DNA from: Nocardia carnea
GTDB lineage: Bacteria; Actinomycetota; Actinomycetes; Mycobacteriales; Mycobacteriaceae
Reading direction: 5' to 3'
DNA: 59,521 bases
Assembly: GCF_029869215.1 (NCBI RefSeq)
Contig: NZ_JARWPM010000427.1
Location: 1 to 59,521, forward strand
The translations under genes and the position numbers were made by a program. Positions within the stretch are counted from its first letter, which is position 1; each line of letters begins with the position of its first letter. The notes beneath the pieces were generated by a model that saw nothing but the letters and a program-made list of their open reading frames with translations, was not told the origin of the DNA and did no database searches. Of this stretch, positions 24,286 through 33,567 are shown piece after piece.

Positions 24286-25365
24286 TCATCGCGACTCCCC
24301 CGCTCCCAGGAATTGCCGGAGCCGGGATATCTCCGCGTCCAGTGCCCGGGCGAACGCTGTGCTCTTGGGCGCGCCGTCGGCGAAGCCCACCTCGACCTCG
24401 CTGCCGGGCCCCGCACAGTTGACCCAGCCGATCACCCGGTCCCGCCAGAGCAGCGGCATCGCGTAGTAGCCGCGGACCCGTTTCGCGACCGGCGTGTAGG
24501 CCTCGAATCGGTAGTCCCAGCCCCAGATCCGGCCGAATCGCTTACGGTCCCATACCAGCGGGTCGAACGGGGCCAGGAACCGCACCCGGGCCGGCGCTTC
24601 CCGGTCGGTGGGGACCAGGTCGGCCGGCCACAGATAGCGCACACCGTCGACGGTGCGGGCGTCCAGGTCGCCGGTGGCGAGGAGTTCGCGCACGGTCGCC
24701 GAGCCCGTGGTGTCACCGATCCGGCGCACAGCCCGGTTCACCGTGGCGGTGAGGGTCGATTCCGCCGCCGGGGCCAGGGTGCGCGCGATCCGCAGGGCCA
24801 GTGCGCGGCGGCGCTCGCCGGAGTCGAGGGTTACGTCGTGCGGCGCCGCCACCTCGTAGCGCCGGACGCCGGACACCCGGTCCGCGACGCGCAGCAGACC
24901 GTAATGGTGCAGCTCCTCGAGCAGTACGGTGGTGGCCGAGGAGGTGCCGCCCCAGGCGTTGACGACGCCGCGATGCCCGAATTCGGTCTGGAGTTCCCGC
25001 GGGTGGACCACCCCGCGGTCTCGGACGAAGGCGAGCACGTCCGCCGAGAACGTGTCGTGCGGGTAGGCGCCGTTCGCCGCGCGTGGGTGCCGCCGCGGAT
25101 GGAGCAGCGGACGCAGCCGGGGCACGGTATAGCCGTAGGCGTAGAGGACGTCCTCGTCGATACCGAGCTCCCGGTAGCGGCGGTCGAGATCGCCGGCCCG
25201 GTAACCACGGACGCGCTGGCGCAGGATCAGGTCCTGGGCGCGGGCCGGGGCGCGGATGGGATCGGCTTGGACGAATTCCAGCTCGGCCAGGGCGCCGGCC
25301 AGCGTGCCGGGAGTACGGGGCAACGACCAGGACACCGCGTTCGCGCGCAACCATGCCGACGACAT
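24286..25365 (-). CDS. YcaQ-like winged-helix DNA glycosylase family protein
   Basis: A 359-residue protein of the HTH_42/YcaQ family, whose E. coli and Streptomyces members (YcaQ/AlkX, AlkZ) unhook interstrand crosslinks and excise bulky alkyl bases. The catalytic QxD motif is QAD at residues 33-35 (FVQADPIRAPARAQDL). Tandem winged-helix modules and a C-terminal beta-barrel region (LAPFDPLVWDRKRFGRIWGWDYR) match the family. It probably belongs to the YcaQ-like rather than the AlkZ subgroup, since no biosynthetic gene cluster lies nearby. It may be co-transcribed with the gene at 25386, 20 bases upstream in the minus-strand order. Confidence 0.85.
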   Translation of the reverse strand: MSSAWLRANAVSWSLPRTPGTLAGALAELEFVQADPIRAPARAQDLILRQRVRGYRAGDLDRRYRELGIDEDVLYAYGYTVPRLRPLLHPRRHPRAANGAYPHDTFSADVLAFVRDRGVVHPRELQTEFGHRGVVNAWGGTSSATTVLLEELHHYGLLRVADRVSGVRRYEVAAPHDVTLDSGERRRALALRIARTLAPAAESTLTATVNRAVRRIGDTTGSATVRELLATGDLDARTVDGVRYLWPADLVPTDREAPARVRFLAPFDPLVWDRKRFGRIWGWDYRFEAYTPVAKRVRGYYAMPLLWRDRVIGWVNCAGPGSEVEVGFADGAPKSTAFARALDAEISRLRQFLGAGESR

Positions 25366-25385
25366 GCCGCGAGACTAACTGCGCC

Positions 25386-26864
25386 CTACGACATCCCGTC
25401 CCGGCCGCCGCCCGCCGCTTCGGCCGCCCCGGTGATATTGCGCGCCATACCGCCGAAGATCACCGCGTGGAACGGGGCGATCGCCTTCCAGTACAGATGG
25501 CCCGTGAGCCCGTGCGGTTCGAAAACCGCCCGCTGCCGGTAGACCGCGCCGCCCGCCACCGGGCGCACACCCAGTTCCAGCCAGGCCCGTCCGGGTAGCC
25601 GCATCTCCGCCCGTAACCGCAGCAGCGTGGGGCGTTCGATGCGTTCCACCCGCCACCAGTCCAGCGCCTCGCCCTCGTGCAGCCGGTGCGGATCGCGGCG
25701 GCCCCGGCGCAGCCCCGCCCCGCCGGCCAGCCGGTCCAGCCATCCGCGCAGCGACCATGCCAGCGGGAACGAATACCAGCCGTGTTCGCCGCCGATGGCC
25801 TCGATCACCGCCCACAGTGCCGCGGGATCGGCGCGGGTGCGACGCTCGCGGATATCGCGGTAGACGCTGCCACCCGACCAGTCCGGGTCGGTGGGCAGGG
25901 GTTCGGAGGGGTCGGGAGCCCCCGGACCCGCATCCGACCAGCGGGTCGGCACCGCCGAATCCCTGATCTTGGTCAGGGCCAGCTCGACCGCGCGCCGGTA
26001 GCCGGTCGGCCCCGGTTCCGGGTCGGGGATATGCGCCGCGATCTCGTGCTCCGCGCAGACCACGTCGTGTACCAGCGATTCCATCAGCGGCACCGCGATC
26101 GCCTTGGGTACCGGGGTCACGAGGTTCACCCATTGTGCCGACAACCACGGGGTGAGCACCGGCACCGGCACGATCAGCCGCCGCGGCAGGCCCGCCACCT
26201 GGGCGTATACGCGCATCATCTGCTCATAGGTGAGCACATCCGGCCCACCGATATCGAACGTTCCGGCCACGCCCGCGGGCATATCCGCGGCCCGGGTGAG
26301 GTAGTACAGGACGTCGCGGACCGCGATCGGCTGGATCCGCGACCGGACCCAGCGCGGAGTCACCATCACCGGCAGGCGTTCGGTGAGATAGCGCAGCATC
26401 TCGAAACTGGCGGAGCCCGAACCGATCACCACGGCCGCCTGCAGCACGACGGCGGGCACCGGGCCCGCGCCCAGGATCCGGCCCACCTCCGCCCGCGACG
26501 CCAGATGCCGGGACAGCTCCTGTCCGGCCGGGGCTATGCCACCCAGGTATACGATCCGGCGCAGTCCCGCGGCGCCGGCCGCCCGGGCCACGAGGGTGGC
26601 GGCCCGGCGGTCGACCTCGTCGAAATCTGCCCGGGCCAGCGAATGCACCAGGTAGTACAGCACTTCCTGGCCGGCCAGCGCGGTACCGACGTCCCGCTCC
26701 GAGGTCACATCACCGCGGACGACCTCGACGCGGCCGAGCCAGGGCGCGTCCGTCAGCTTCCCCGGCGACCGCGCGAACACGCGCACGGAATGCCCTGCTC
26801 GCAACAGTTCCGGCACGAGCCGTCCACCGAGGTAACCGGTGGCACCGAACACCACACAACGCAT
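25386..26864 (-). CDS. NAD(P)-binding SDR with C-terminal DUF2867 domain
   Basis: A 492-residue two-domain protein. Residues 1 to about 300 form an atypical NmrA/extended-SDR Rossmann domain with GATGYLGG at 7-14. The C-terminal 170 residues correspond to DUF2867, a START-like domain. The fusion is common in actinobacteria and annotated as SDR oxidoreductase; the reaction is unknown. The ATG at 26864 has a strong GGAGGAGA ribosome binding site. The gene is divergent from the large P-type ATPase across 538 bases. Confidence 0.87.
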   Translation of the reverse strand: MRCVVFGATGYLGGRLVPELLRAGHSVRVFARSPGKLTDAPWLGRVEVVRGDVTSERDVGTALAGQEVLYYLVHSLARADFDEVDRRAATLVARAAGAAGLRRIVYLGGIAPAGQELSRHLASRAEVGRILGAGPVPAVVLQAAVVIGSGSASFEMLRYLTERLPVMVTPRWVRSRIQPIAVRDVLYYLTRAADMPAGVAGTFDIGGPDVLTYEQMMRVYAQVAGLPRRLIVPVPVLTPWLSAQWVNLVTPVPKAIAVPLMESLVHDVVCAEHEIAAHIPDPEPGPTGYRRAVELALTKIRDSAVPTRWSDAGPGAPDPSEPLPTDPDWSGGSVYRDIRERRTRADPAALWAVIEAIGGEHGWYSFPLAWSLRGWLDRLAGGAGLRRGRRDPHRLHEGEALDWWRVERIERPTLLRLRAEMRLPGRAWLELGVRPVAGGAVYRQRAVFEPHGLTGHLYWKAIAPFHAVIFGGMARNITGAAEAAGGGRDGMS

Positions 26865-27402
26865 GAGGTCTCCTCCGCTCCAGTCGCTCCGGGGCGCCGG
26901 TCGCAGTTCGCACGGGTCTCGGCACGCGGGCCGTCGTCGATCCGTTCGGCCGGCGCCGCTCACCTGTCCAGCCGGACGCGGGGAACCGAGGTCGCGGATT
27001 ACGTGGTCCGCGCCGGACCCCGGCGTCGGGAGGACGCTCGGCGCGGGACGGCCGCGACCGTGTCCTGCCATCTGGCTCCGTCGTAGTGCTATCGCAGGCT
27101 ATCGCCCGGAACCGTACTGCTGCACGAGACCACGCCCGAACTCCGCCGACCGGGTACCTGCGAAAGCCGGCAGCCCGGCCCCACCATCAGGCGCTCGGAC
27201 GCGTCACGCCAGCACCACCCGGCCCGGCCGACGAGCCGGGGCCTACGAGCGGACACCGCCACCGCCGGCAAGCACCGCCCGAGCGGTGACCACCACACGG
27301 CCTCGACGGACCCGACGGGAGGCTCGCGGACCGAGCGAGACGGAACGGGAGCGCGGCCCGTTTGTGCGTTTGCGGCGGCGTCTACCGGGTAGCGCCCCCG
27401 GT
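26865..27402. other. Divergent intergenic region before the P-type ATPase
   Basis: No convincing gene is found here; the open frames present have no recognisable content. The direct repeat GCTATCGC occurs twice near 27090-27105. The region must contain the promoters of the SDR-DUF2867 gene and the ATPase, but no clear -35/-10 pair stands out. Confidence 0.4.
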
Positions 27403-30400
27403 ATGCCCCCTTCCCTACGCTCTGTGCTCTCACCCCAGCTGATCACCACGCCTGTCACCGCCCTCTCCGGCGCGGTGCGTTCGGGAACGCAACGGGCGGT
27501 CGAAACGGGACGACAGGTGGTGGAAACACCGCTGCGGACCGCGGAGAAAGTGGTCGATACCGCGGCGTCGGGTATCGCGCCGCTGCTACCGGGGCGGGGC
27601 GGGGCCTTGCGCGACGATCTGGCGGCCCTGCTCGACCCCCGGGATCAGCGCGCGCAGCGCCGGGTCGCGCTGTCGGAGGATACGGCCACCATCGAGATCA
27701 AAGGTCTCGACGACGGCCACCGCTCCGCGGTCACCCGGGCCCTGGACCAGCATCTCGGCCGGCTGCGCGGCGTGCAGTGGTGGCGGGTCAACGCCGTCAC
27801 CGGCCGGATTGTCACGGCCCTGTCCAGCGGGGCCGATCTGGACCGCCTGCTGGCCGAGATCGAGGAGGTCGAGCGGGAATCCGAGGTCGCCGATACCGGC
27901 TGGAGTCGCACGGCCACCGAATTCCCGGCCGACCGCGAGCCGGTGCTCGCGGCCGCGATCGAGGTCGCGGGCGATCTCTGCGCCATCGCCATTTCCGCGG
28001 CCGGCACCGTTCCCCCGATGCGCGCGTTCATGCACGGGGTGCGCTCGGTGGCGGCGTTCACCGATGCCCAGCCCCGGCTACGCCGCCATCTCGAGGAGCG
28101 GCTCGGCAGCACCCGGACCGACCTGCTGCTGGCCGTCGCCAACGCCGCCGGTACCGCGCTCGGTGAGGGCGCGGCCGGCGGAGTGAGCAATCTGGTCGCC
28201 GATACCGTGCAGCGCGGTTTCGCGCTCACCGAAGCCGTTGCCCGGCACGCCCAATGGCAGGCGTGGCAGGCCGAGATCGCGGATGCCGACCACTTCGGTG
28301 TCGACAAACCGCTCCCGGGGTTCACCAGGCCCGTCGAGATGCCGCAGGGCCCGGTGGAGCGGGTCGCCGACGAAACCGCCGCCGCGGCGTTCGGTGGCGC
28401 CGCCACCCTCGCCGGGCTCGGCCGGGCCCAGGATATGGCCGACGCACTGGTGCTCGGCGCGCCGAAAGCGGCCCGCGCCGGCCGGGAAGTGTTCGCCGCC
28501 ACCGTCTCCACCGCATTGGCCGCCGACGGTGTACTCACCCTGCATCCCAGCGCATGGCGGCGCCTGGACCGCCTGACCGCCCTCGTCGTCGACGCCGAAG
28601 CGCTGGTCACCGAACGGCGGGTGGTGCTCGAGGCCGACAGCGCCGACGCGGACTGGCCGGCGGCACGGGTCTGGAGCACCGCGCAGCGATTGCTGTGGCA
28701 ATCCGAGGATGCGGGTACCGCCGATCGGGACGAGCAGCCGCTGCGGCTGGTGCACCCGAATTCCGGCACCCGCGACCGTGGCACCACGACCCGGCCGGTC
28801 GAGCGAGAACTACGTGCCGGCGGCCGGGTGGTCGGGAAGGTTCTGGTCGGCCGGGAACTCGATTCCCGCGCGCACGGGGTGCTCGCCGCGGCCCGCCGCA
28901 CGGGACTGCGCGTGGTCCTCGCCGGGCACCGCGACGCCGCCGAACTCCGCGGGCTCGCCGACGAATTCGTCTCCGCGCGCGGTTCGCTGAGCGGTCATGT
29001 GGAGCGGCTGCAGCGCGACGGCCATGTGGTGGCGGTGCTGAGTACACGCGCGCACAAGGCGCTCGACCACGCCGATATCGCCCTCGGACTGGTCGGATGT
29101 GAAGGCGGGGAGATCCATGTGCCGTGGTCCGCGGATCTGCTGTGCCGCAATCTCGGGCAGGTGCGGCGCATCCTGGCGGCGGCCGGGCCGGCGCGGCAGG
29201 TCAGCGAGCGCGGCCGCACCTTGGCGCTGTCGGCGTGCAGTCTCACGGGGCTGATCCTGGCTGCCGCGCCCGCCGCCCGGTCGCGACCCGCCCCCATGAT
29301 CGCCGCGAACTTCGCCGGCCTGTTCAACGGTGCGGTCTCGGGACTGAACGCCGCGCGGGCCGCGACGGACGGCGTCCGCGCACCGCTGCTGCCCTGGCAT
29401 GCGCTGGAACCCGGCGAAGTGCTGTCCCGGCTCCCGGAACCACCGGATCCGGAACAGCGGTGGACCGAGGAACCGGCAGGCCGCGCGGCACTACCGAACG
29501 CGGTCGCGCCGGTGCTGGCCTACCTCGGTCATATGCGCCGCGAGCTGGCCGATCCGCTGACCCCGATCCTCGGGGTGGGCGCGGTGGCGACCGCGATTCT
29601 CGGCGCACCTTCGGATGCCGTACTGCTGTCCTCGGTCCTCACGGTGAACGCGATGATCTCGGCCCGGCAGCGGCAGGCGGCGGAGAACGAACTGCAGGAA
29701 CTCATCGAAGGTGAACGGCTGACCGGCCGGGTGATCGACCGGGCGGAGATCGACGACGCCGACCCGGCGGTGGCCGAACTGCCCGCGGACTGCCTCGAGG
29801 TCGGCGATGTGATCGTGCTGCGCGCGGGCGAAGTGGTGCCCGCCGACGCCCGGTTACTGCGCGTCGACGACCTGGAAATGGACGAATCCGGGCTCACCGG
29901 TGAATCGGTGACGGTGCCCAAGAAGATCGAACCGACACCCGGCGCCGCGGTGGGCGATCGCTCCTGCCTCGTTTTCGAGGGCACGACCGTGGTCAGCGGG
30001 TCGGCGGTGGCGGTGGTCGTCGCGGTCGGCGCCGATACCCAGGCGGGCCGGGCGACCGCTGGCGCGGTGCCGCCGGACAAGGGCGGTGTGCAGGCGCAGC
30101 TGCGGTCGCTCACCGACCGCGCCCTGCCGTTGACCCTGACCGGCGGCGCCATCGTGACCGCCCTCGGCGGCCTCCGCGGCCGCACCTTGCGGGCGGCGAT
30201 CGCCGACGGTGTCGGCGTGGCGGTGGCGGCGGTACCGGAGGGCCTGCCCCTGGTCGCCACGGTGGCACAGCTCGCCGCGGCCCGTCGGCTGTCCCGTTAC
30301 GGGGTTCTGGTCCGCGCCAATCGCGCGGTGGAGGCGCTCGGCCGGGTCGACGAACTGTGTTTCGACAAAACCGGAACCCTCACCGAGGGCAGGCTACGGC

Positions 30401-32097
30401 TCACCGCCCTCGCCGATCTGGACGGGCAATGGCAGCCCGGCGACGATTCGGCCACCGCGCGGCGGCTGCTGCGCGCCGCCGCCCGCGCCTGTCCCGAGCC
30501 CGACGACGGTCCGGTGCTGCACGCCACCGACCGGGCCGTCCTCGATGCCGCCGCCGAATCGCTGGGCTCCGACGCCCACCCCTGGGATCCGCTCGACGAG
30601 ATCCCGTTCGAATCCAACCGCGGGTACGCCGCCGCGTTCGGGCAGACCGCGCACAAACTGCGCCTGATGGTCAAGGGGGCGCCGGAGGTCGTGCTGCCGC
30701 GCTGTACGCGGGTGCGCACCGGGACCAAACCCGATCCGGCGCTGTCGGACGAGCTGCGGGAACGCGCCGACACGATGGTGCACCGGCTCGCCGAGCAGGG
30801 CCTGCGGGTGCTGGTGGTGGCCCGGCGGGATCTGCCGGAACATCCGGACGATATGGAGGACGCGGTCGAGGAACTCACCCTGCTCGGGTTCCTGGGTATC
30901 GCCGACACCCCGCGCCCCCAGACGCCGTATCTGGTCCGCGCGCTCCAGGAGAACGGAGTCGGGGTCCGCATGATCACCGGCGACCATCCGGTCACCGCGG
31001 CCGCGGTCGCCCGGCAGCTCGGCATCACCGTGGATACGGTCACCACCGGCGCCGACCTCGAGAAACTGGACGACACCGAACGGACCGCCCTGATCGAACG
31101 CAGTACCGTCTTCGCGCGGGTCGATCCGGAGCAGAAGGTCGGGATCGTCACCGCCCTGCGGCGTAGCGGCCATGTGGTGGGCATGACCGGTGACGGCAGC
31201 AACGACGCCGCCGCCATCCGCACCGCCGATATCGGGATCGGGATCGCGGCGCACGGTTCGGCTGCTGCCCGTAATGCCGCCGATCTGGTGCTCACCGAAC
31301 CGGACCCGCGGGCCCTGCTGCACGCGCTGGTCGAAGGGCGCAGTATGTGGCAGCGGGTCGCGGACTCGGTGGCGGTGCTGGTGGGCGGTAATGCCGGCGA
31401 GATCGCGTTCACCCTGTTCGGGACCGCGGTCGGCGGCCGCGCACCGCTCGGGACCCGGCAGTTCCTGCTGGTGAATCTGCTGACCGATATGTTCCCGGCG
31501 CTGGCGCTCGCCCTGGCCGGCGGCCAGGAGGGCGTGGCGCCGGAAGACGACCCGGACTGGGTCGAACAACGAGCCCGGCAGCTCGCCGAGATCCCGCCGG
31601 CCGATCTCGGCGGCGATCTGATCCGCACCATCGCCGTCCGCGGGGTCGCCACCGCGACCGGGGCGTCGGCCGCCTGGATGGCCGGCCGTTATACCGGCAC
31701 TCAGCGGCGCGCGGATACGATCGGCCTCGTCGCGCTGATCGGCACGCAGCTGGGCCAGACGCTGGTCGCCGGGTACCGCAGTCCCCTGGTCTGGCTCACC
31801 ACCGCCGCCAGCGGTGCGGTGCTGGGCGTGATCGTGATGACTCCGGGGCTGGGTGCCTACTTCGGCTGTACTCCGCTCGGGCCGATCGGGTGGTCCATCG
31901 CGACCACTGCCGCCGCGGGCGCCACCGCAGGTGCCGCACTACTGCCGCGGCTGCTCCCCGCTGTGGACACCGAGACCGGCGAATCCACCGCCCTTCCCGG
32001 TGCGGAACAGGATGCGATCGCCCCGTCTCCCCGGGCCACCGACGGCGAACCCGCGGATACCGAGGCCGTCGAGTCCGGTCCCGCGACCGACGCGTAA
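27403..32097 (+). CDS. ctpI: Large P-type cation-translocating ATPase (CtpI-like)
   Basis: A 1564-residue P-type ATPase, nearly twice the usual length and comparable with mycobacterial CtpI/CtpH. An N-terminal half of about 700 residues includes a ferredoxin-like domain (about 85-150) without a CxxC metal motif, and a haloacid-dehalogenase-like region. The catalytic half has LTGES at about 832-835, PEGLPLVATVA, the phosphorylated Asp988 in CFDKTGTLTEG, KGAPEVVL, and the hinge GDGSNDA at 1263-1269. C-terminal membrane helices follow. The ion is unknown, although the PEGLP motif suits Ca/Mg-type pumps more than heavy metal pumps. A GTG at 27364 is an alternative start. It is followed by a bidirectional hairpin. 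Confidence 0.9.
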   Translation: MPPSLRSVLSPQLITTPVTALSGAVRSGTQRAVETGRQVVETPLRTAEKVVDTAASGIAPLLPGRGGALRDDLAALLDPRDQRAQRRVALSEDTATIEIKGLDDGHRSAVTRALDQHLGRLRGVQWWRVNAVTGRIVTALSSGADLDRLLAEIEEVERESEVADTGWSRTATEFPADREPVLAAAIEVAGDLCAIAISAAGTVPPMRAFMHGVRSVAAFTDAQPRLRRHLEERLGSTRTDLLLAVANAAGTALGEGAAGGVSNLVADTVQRGFALTEAVARHAQWQAWQAEIADADHFGVDKPLPGFTRPVEMPQGPVERVADETAAAAFGGAATLAGLGRAQDMADALVLGAPKAARAGREVFAATVSTALAADGVLTLHPSAWRRLDRLTALVVDAEALVTERRVVLEADSADADWPAARVWSTAQRLLWQSEDAGTADRDEQPLRLVHPNSGTRDRGTTTRPVERELRAGGRVVGKVLVGRELDSRAHGVLAAARRTGLRVVLAGHRDAAELRGLADEFVSARGSLSGHVERLQRDGHVVAVLSTRAHKALDHADIALGLVGCEGGEIHVPWSADLLCRNLGQVRRILAAAGPARQVSERGRTLALSACSLTGLILAAAPAARSRPAPMIAANFAGLFNGAVSGLNAARAATDGVRAPLLPWHALEPGEVLSRLPEPPDPEQRWTEEPAGRAALPNAVAPVLAYLGHMRRELADPLTPILGVGAVATAILGAPSDAVLLSSVLTVNAMISARQRQAAENELQELIEGERLTGRVIDRAEIDDADPAVAELPADCLEVGDVIVLRAGEVVPADARLLRVDDLEMDESGLTGESVTVPKKIEPTPGAAVGDRSCLVFEGTTVVSGSAVAVVVAVGADTQAGRATAGAVPPDKGGVQAQLRSLTDRALPLTLTGGAIVTALGGLRGRTLRAAIADGVGVAVAAVPEGLPLVATVAQLAAARRLSRYGVLVRANRAVEALGRVDELCFDKTGTLTEGRLRLTALADLDGQWQPGDDSATARRLLRAAARACPEPDDGPVLHATDRAVLDAAAESLGSDAHPWDPLDEIPFESNRGYAAAFGQTAHKLRLMVKGAPEVVLPRCTRVRTGTKPDPALSDELRERADTMVHRLAEQGLRVLVVARRDLPEHPDDMEDAVEELTLLGFLGIADTPRPQTPYLVRALQENGVGVRMITGDHPVTAAAVARQLGITVDTVTTGADLEKLDDTERTALIERSTVFARVDPEQKVGIVTALRRSGHVVGMTGDGSNDAAAIRTADIGIGIAAHGSAAARNAADLVLTEPDPRALLHALVEGRSMWQRVADSVAVLVGGNAGEIAFTLFGTAVGGRAPLGTRQFLLVNLLTDMFPALALALAGGQEGVAPEDDPDWVEQRARQLAEIPPADLGGDLIRTIAVRGVATATGASAAWMAGRYTGTQRRADTIGLVALIGTQLGQTLVAGYRSPLVWLTTAASGAVLGVIVMTPGLGAYFGCTPLGPIGWSIATTAAAGATAGAALLPRLLPAVDTETGESTALPGAEQDAIAPSPRATDGEPADTEAVESGPATDA

Positions 32098-32100
32098 CGG

Positions 32101-32139
32101 CCGAGAGGGGCCCCGGGTGTATCGCCCGGGACCCCTCGG
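32101..32139. terminator. Bidirectional terminator hairpin
   Basis: CCGAG followed by a GGGG/CCCCGGG arm pairs with CCCGGGACCCCTCGG across a TGTATCG loop, with small bulges. It sits three bases after the ATPase stop codon and 10 bases before the end of the convergent PRC-barrel gene, so it can serve both. Confidence 0.75.
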
Positions 32140-32149
32140 AGCGGCCTGT

Positions 32150-32968
32150 TCAGCGACGGTCGTCGCGGTCGGTGCCCTCGGTCTCGATCCGCTCCTTGCG
32201 GACGGTATCGGAAACGGTCTGCTCGTCCTCGACCTCGTCGACCGCGAGACGCACCCGCTCGACGGGGACGGATTCCTTGTTCACGGTCACCCGCTCTTCG
32301 TGCAGGGTGACCTCCTGCTCTTCGTCACCCAGGTCGGCGTGCACGGCGCCCGGATCGGTGATCGGTTCGCGTTCGACGTGCACCTCCTCATGGGTGGTGG
32401 GCACGGTGACGGACTGTTCCTCGGTGACCACATACTTGCGCAACCGCGCCCGGCCGGTCTCGTGCTGCTCCGTGCCGACGTCGAGCTGCTCCTCCGAACG
32501 CACCATGGATTCCCGGTCGGTGGGGCCGGCAGTGGTTCCCCCCGCGGCGGTACCCATTCCGGCGGCGGTGCCCATGCCGGCGGTGGTTGTCTCCGTACCG
32601 GCTGTATCGCCGCCCGGCCGCTGGGCGTGGCGCCCGTAGTCGTCCCAGCCCGATCTGCCGGGGTCGATTCCGTAGTGGACGAACAACTCGTCCTCGGATT
32701 CCTGGCTGATCAGGCCGTCGTGTTCGAGATGCGGGGCGGTTTTCACCGCATCCTTGTGCACCCGGACCTGCAACTCGCGGGTGTCCTGCCGCAGTTGCGC
32801 GCCGGCCAGCGGGACCAGTGAATCGTCACGGAAGAGCCCCGTGCTCACCGACGCCCAGGTCGGTGCGCCGGAGGCATTGTCGACGTAGACCCGCTTCACC
32901 TTGCCGATCTTGTCGCCGTCCAGGTCGTAGACGGCGTCACCGATCAGTTCTTCCACCTGCTGAGCCAT
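32150..32968 (-). CDS. PRC-barrel and DUF2382 domain protein
   Basis: A 272-residue soluble protein with an N-terminal PRC-barrel (about 1-100, IGDAVYDLDGDKIGKVKRVY) and a C-terminal DUF2382 domain (about 160-255, acidic, with LRKYVVTEEQSVTVPTTHEE). The two are separated by a Gly/Met/Thr-rich linker containing short AAGMGT repeats. Such proteins are often stress or sporulation-associated in actinobacteria; no enzymatic activity is known. AAGGAGG precedes the ATG at 32968. A general stress role is inferred only from family associations. Confidence 0.88.
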   Translation of the reverse strand: MAQQVEELIGDAVYDLDGDKIGKVKRVYVDNASGAPTWASVSTGLFRDDSLVPLAGAQLRQDTRELQVRVHKDAVKTAPHLEHDGLISQESEDELFVHYGIDPGRSGWDDYGRHAQRPGGDTAGTETTTAGMGTAAGMGTAAGGTTAGPTDRESMVRSEEQLDVGTEQHETGRARLRKYVVTEEQSVTVPTTHEEVHVEREPITDPGAVHADLGDEEQEVTLHEERVTVNKESVPVERVRLAVDEVEDEQTVSDTVRKERIETEGTDRDDRR

Positions 32969-33567
32969 GGTTCCTCCTTGCTTCTCGGCCGATCCGTGAT
33001 CGGCGGACCGAGTCGCACCTCCGGGACCGGATCCGGGCTCGGGCGCTTCGGGGGTGGCCCCCGGCCGGCCCGGCACGATCGCCGGACGACTCGGTGTGCT
33101 CGCCGCGCCCGGTGATCGTGACCACCTGGGTCACGGCGCCGGCTCTTTTCCGGTAGCCGCCGGACGCCCTGGGTGAGCGCCGATCGGCTACATCCACGGC
33201 AACTACCCGGCATACCGATGGGCAAACAGATCCTACGGAGAATTCCCGGCATTTCGGGCGCCACCTTGGACATACCCAGCCCACACGCGCAACGGAAAAC
33301 CTCCAAATAAACGCAGTTCACACGCCACCGCAGCGGTAGGGCGACGACTTCGGCGGCCCCCCCTGCCCAATCGTCCTTCGACCGCTCGCCTCAGCACGGG
33401 CGAACAGCAAGATCACAGCGATCTGTTGGCAACTCGAATGCTCGGTCGTACCCTGCACCGTGCGGGCGCCGCTGCCGCACGGTGTCCCGGTCTCCGTACC
33501 CGCGACCCGGCCGGGGCACCGGAATCGCGAGCGGCCACTACCGCGCCGGTGCGGGCATACTCGACGG
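32969..33567. other. Intergenic region upstream of the redox-signalling pair
   Basis: No gene is seen. The segment at about 33275-33440 is AT-richer and includes the dyad AGATC-ACAGC-GATCT at 33410-33424, so it is the best candidate for the promoter and operator of the receiver-reductase gene. The portion nearest 32969 would hold the promoter of the PRC-barrel gene. Confidence 0.4.
33410..33424. promoter_or_regulatory. Inverted repeat upstream of the receiver-reductase gene
   Basis: AGATC and GATCT flank a five-base spacer in an AT-rich part of the intergenic region. It is a weak candidate operator about 145 bases before the start codon. Confidence 0.3.
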
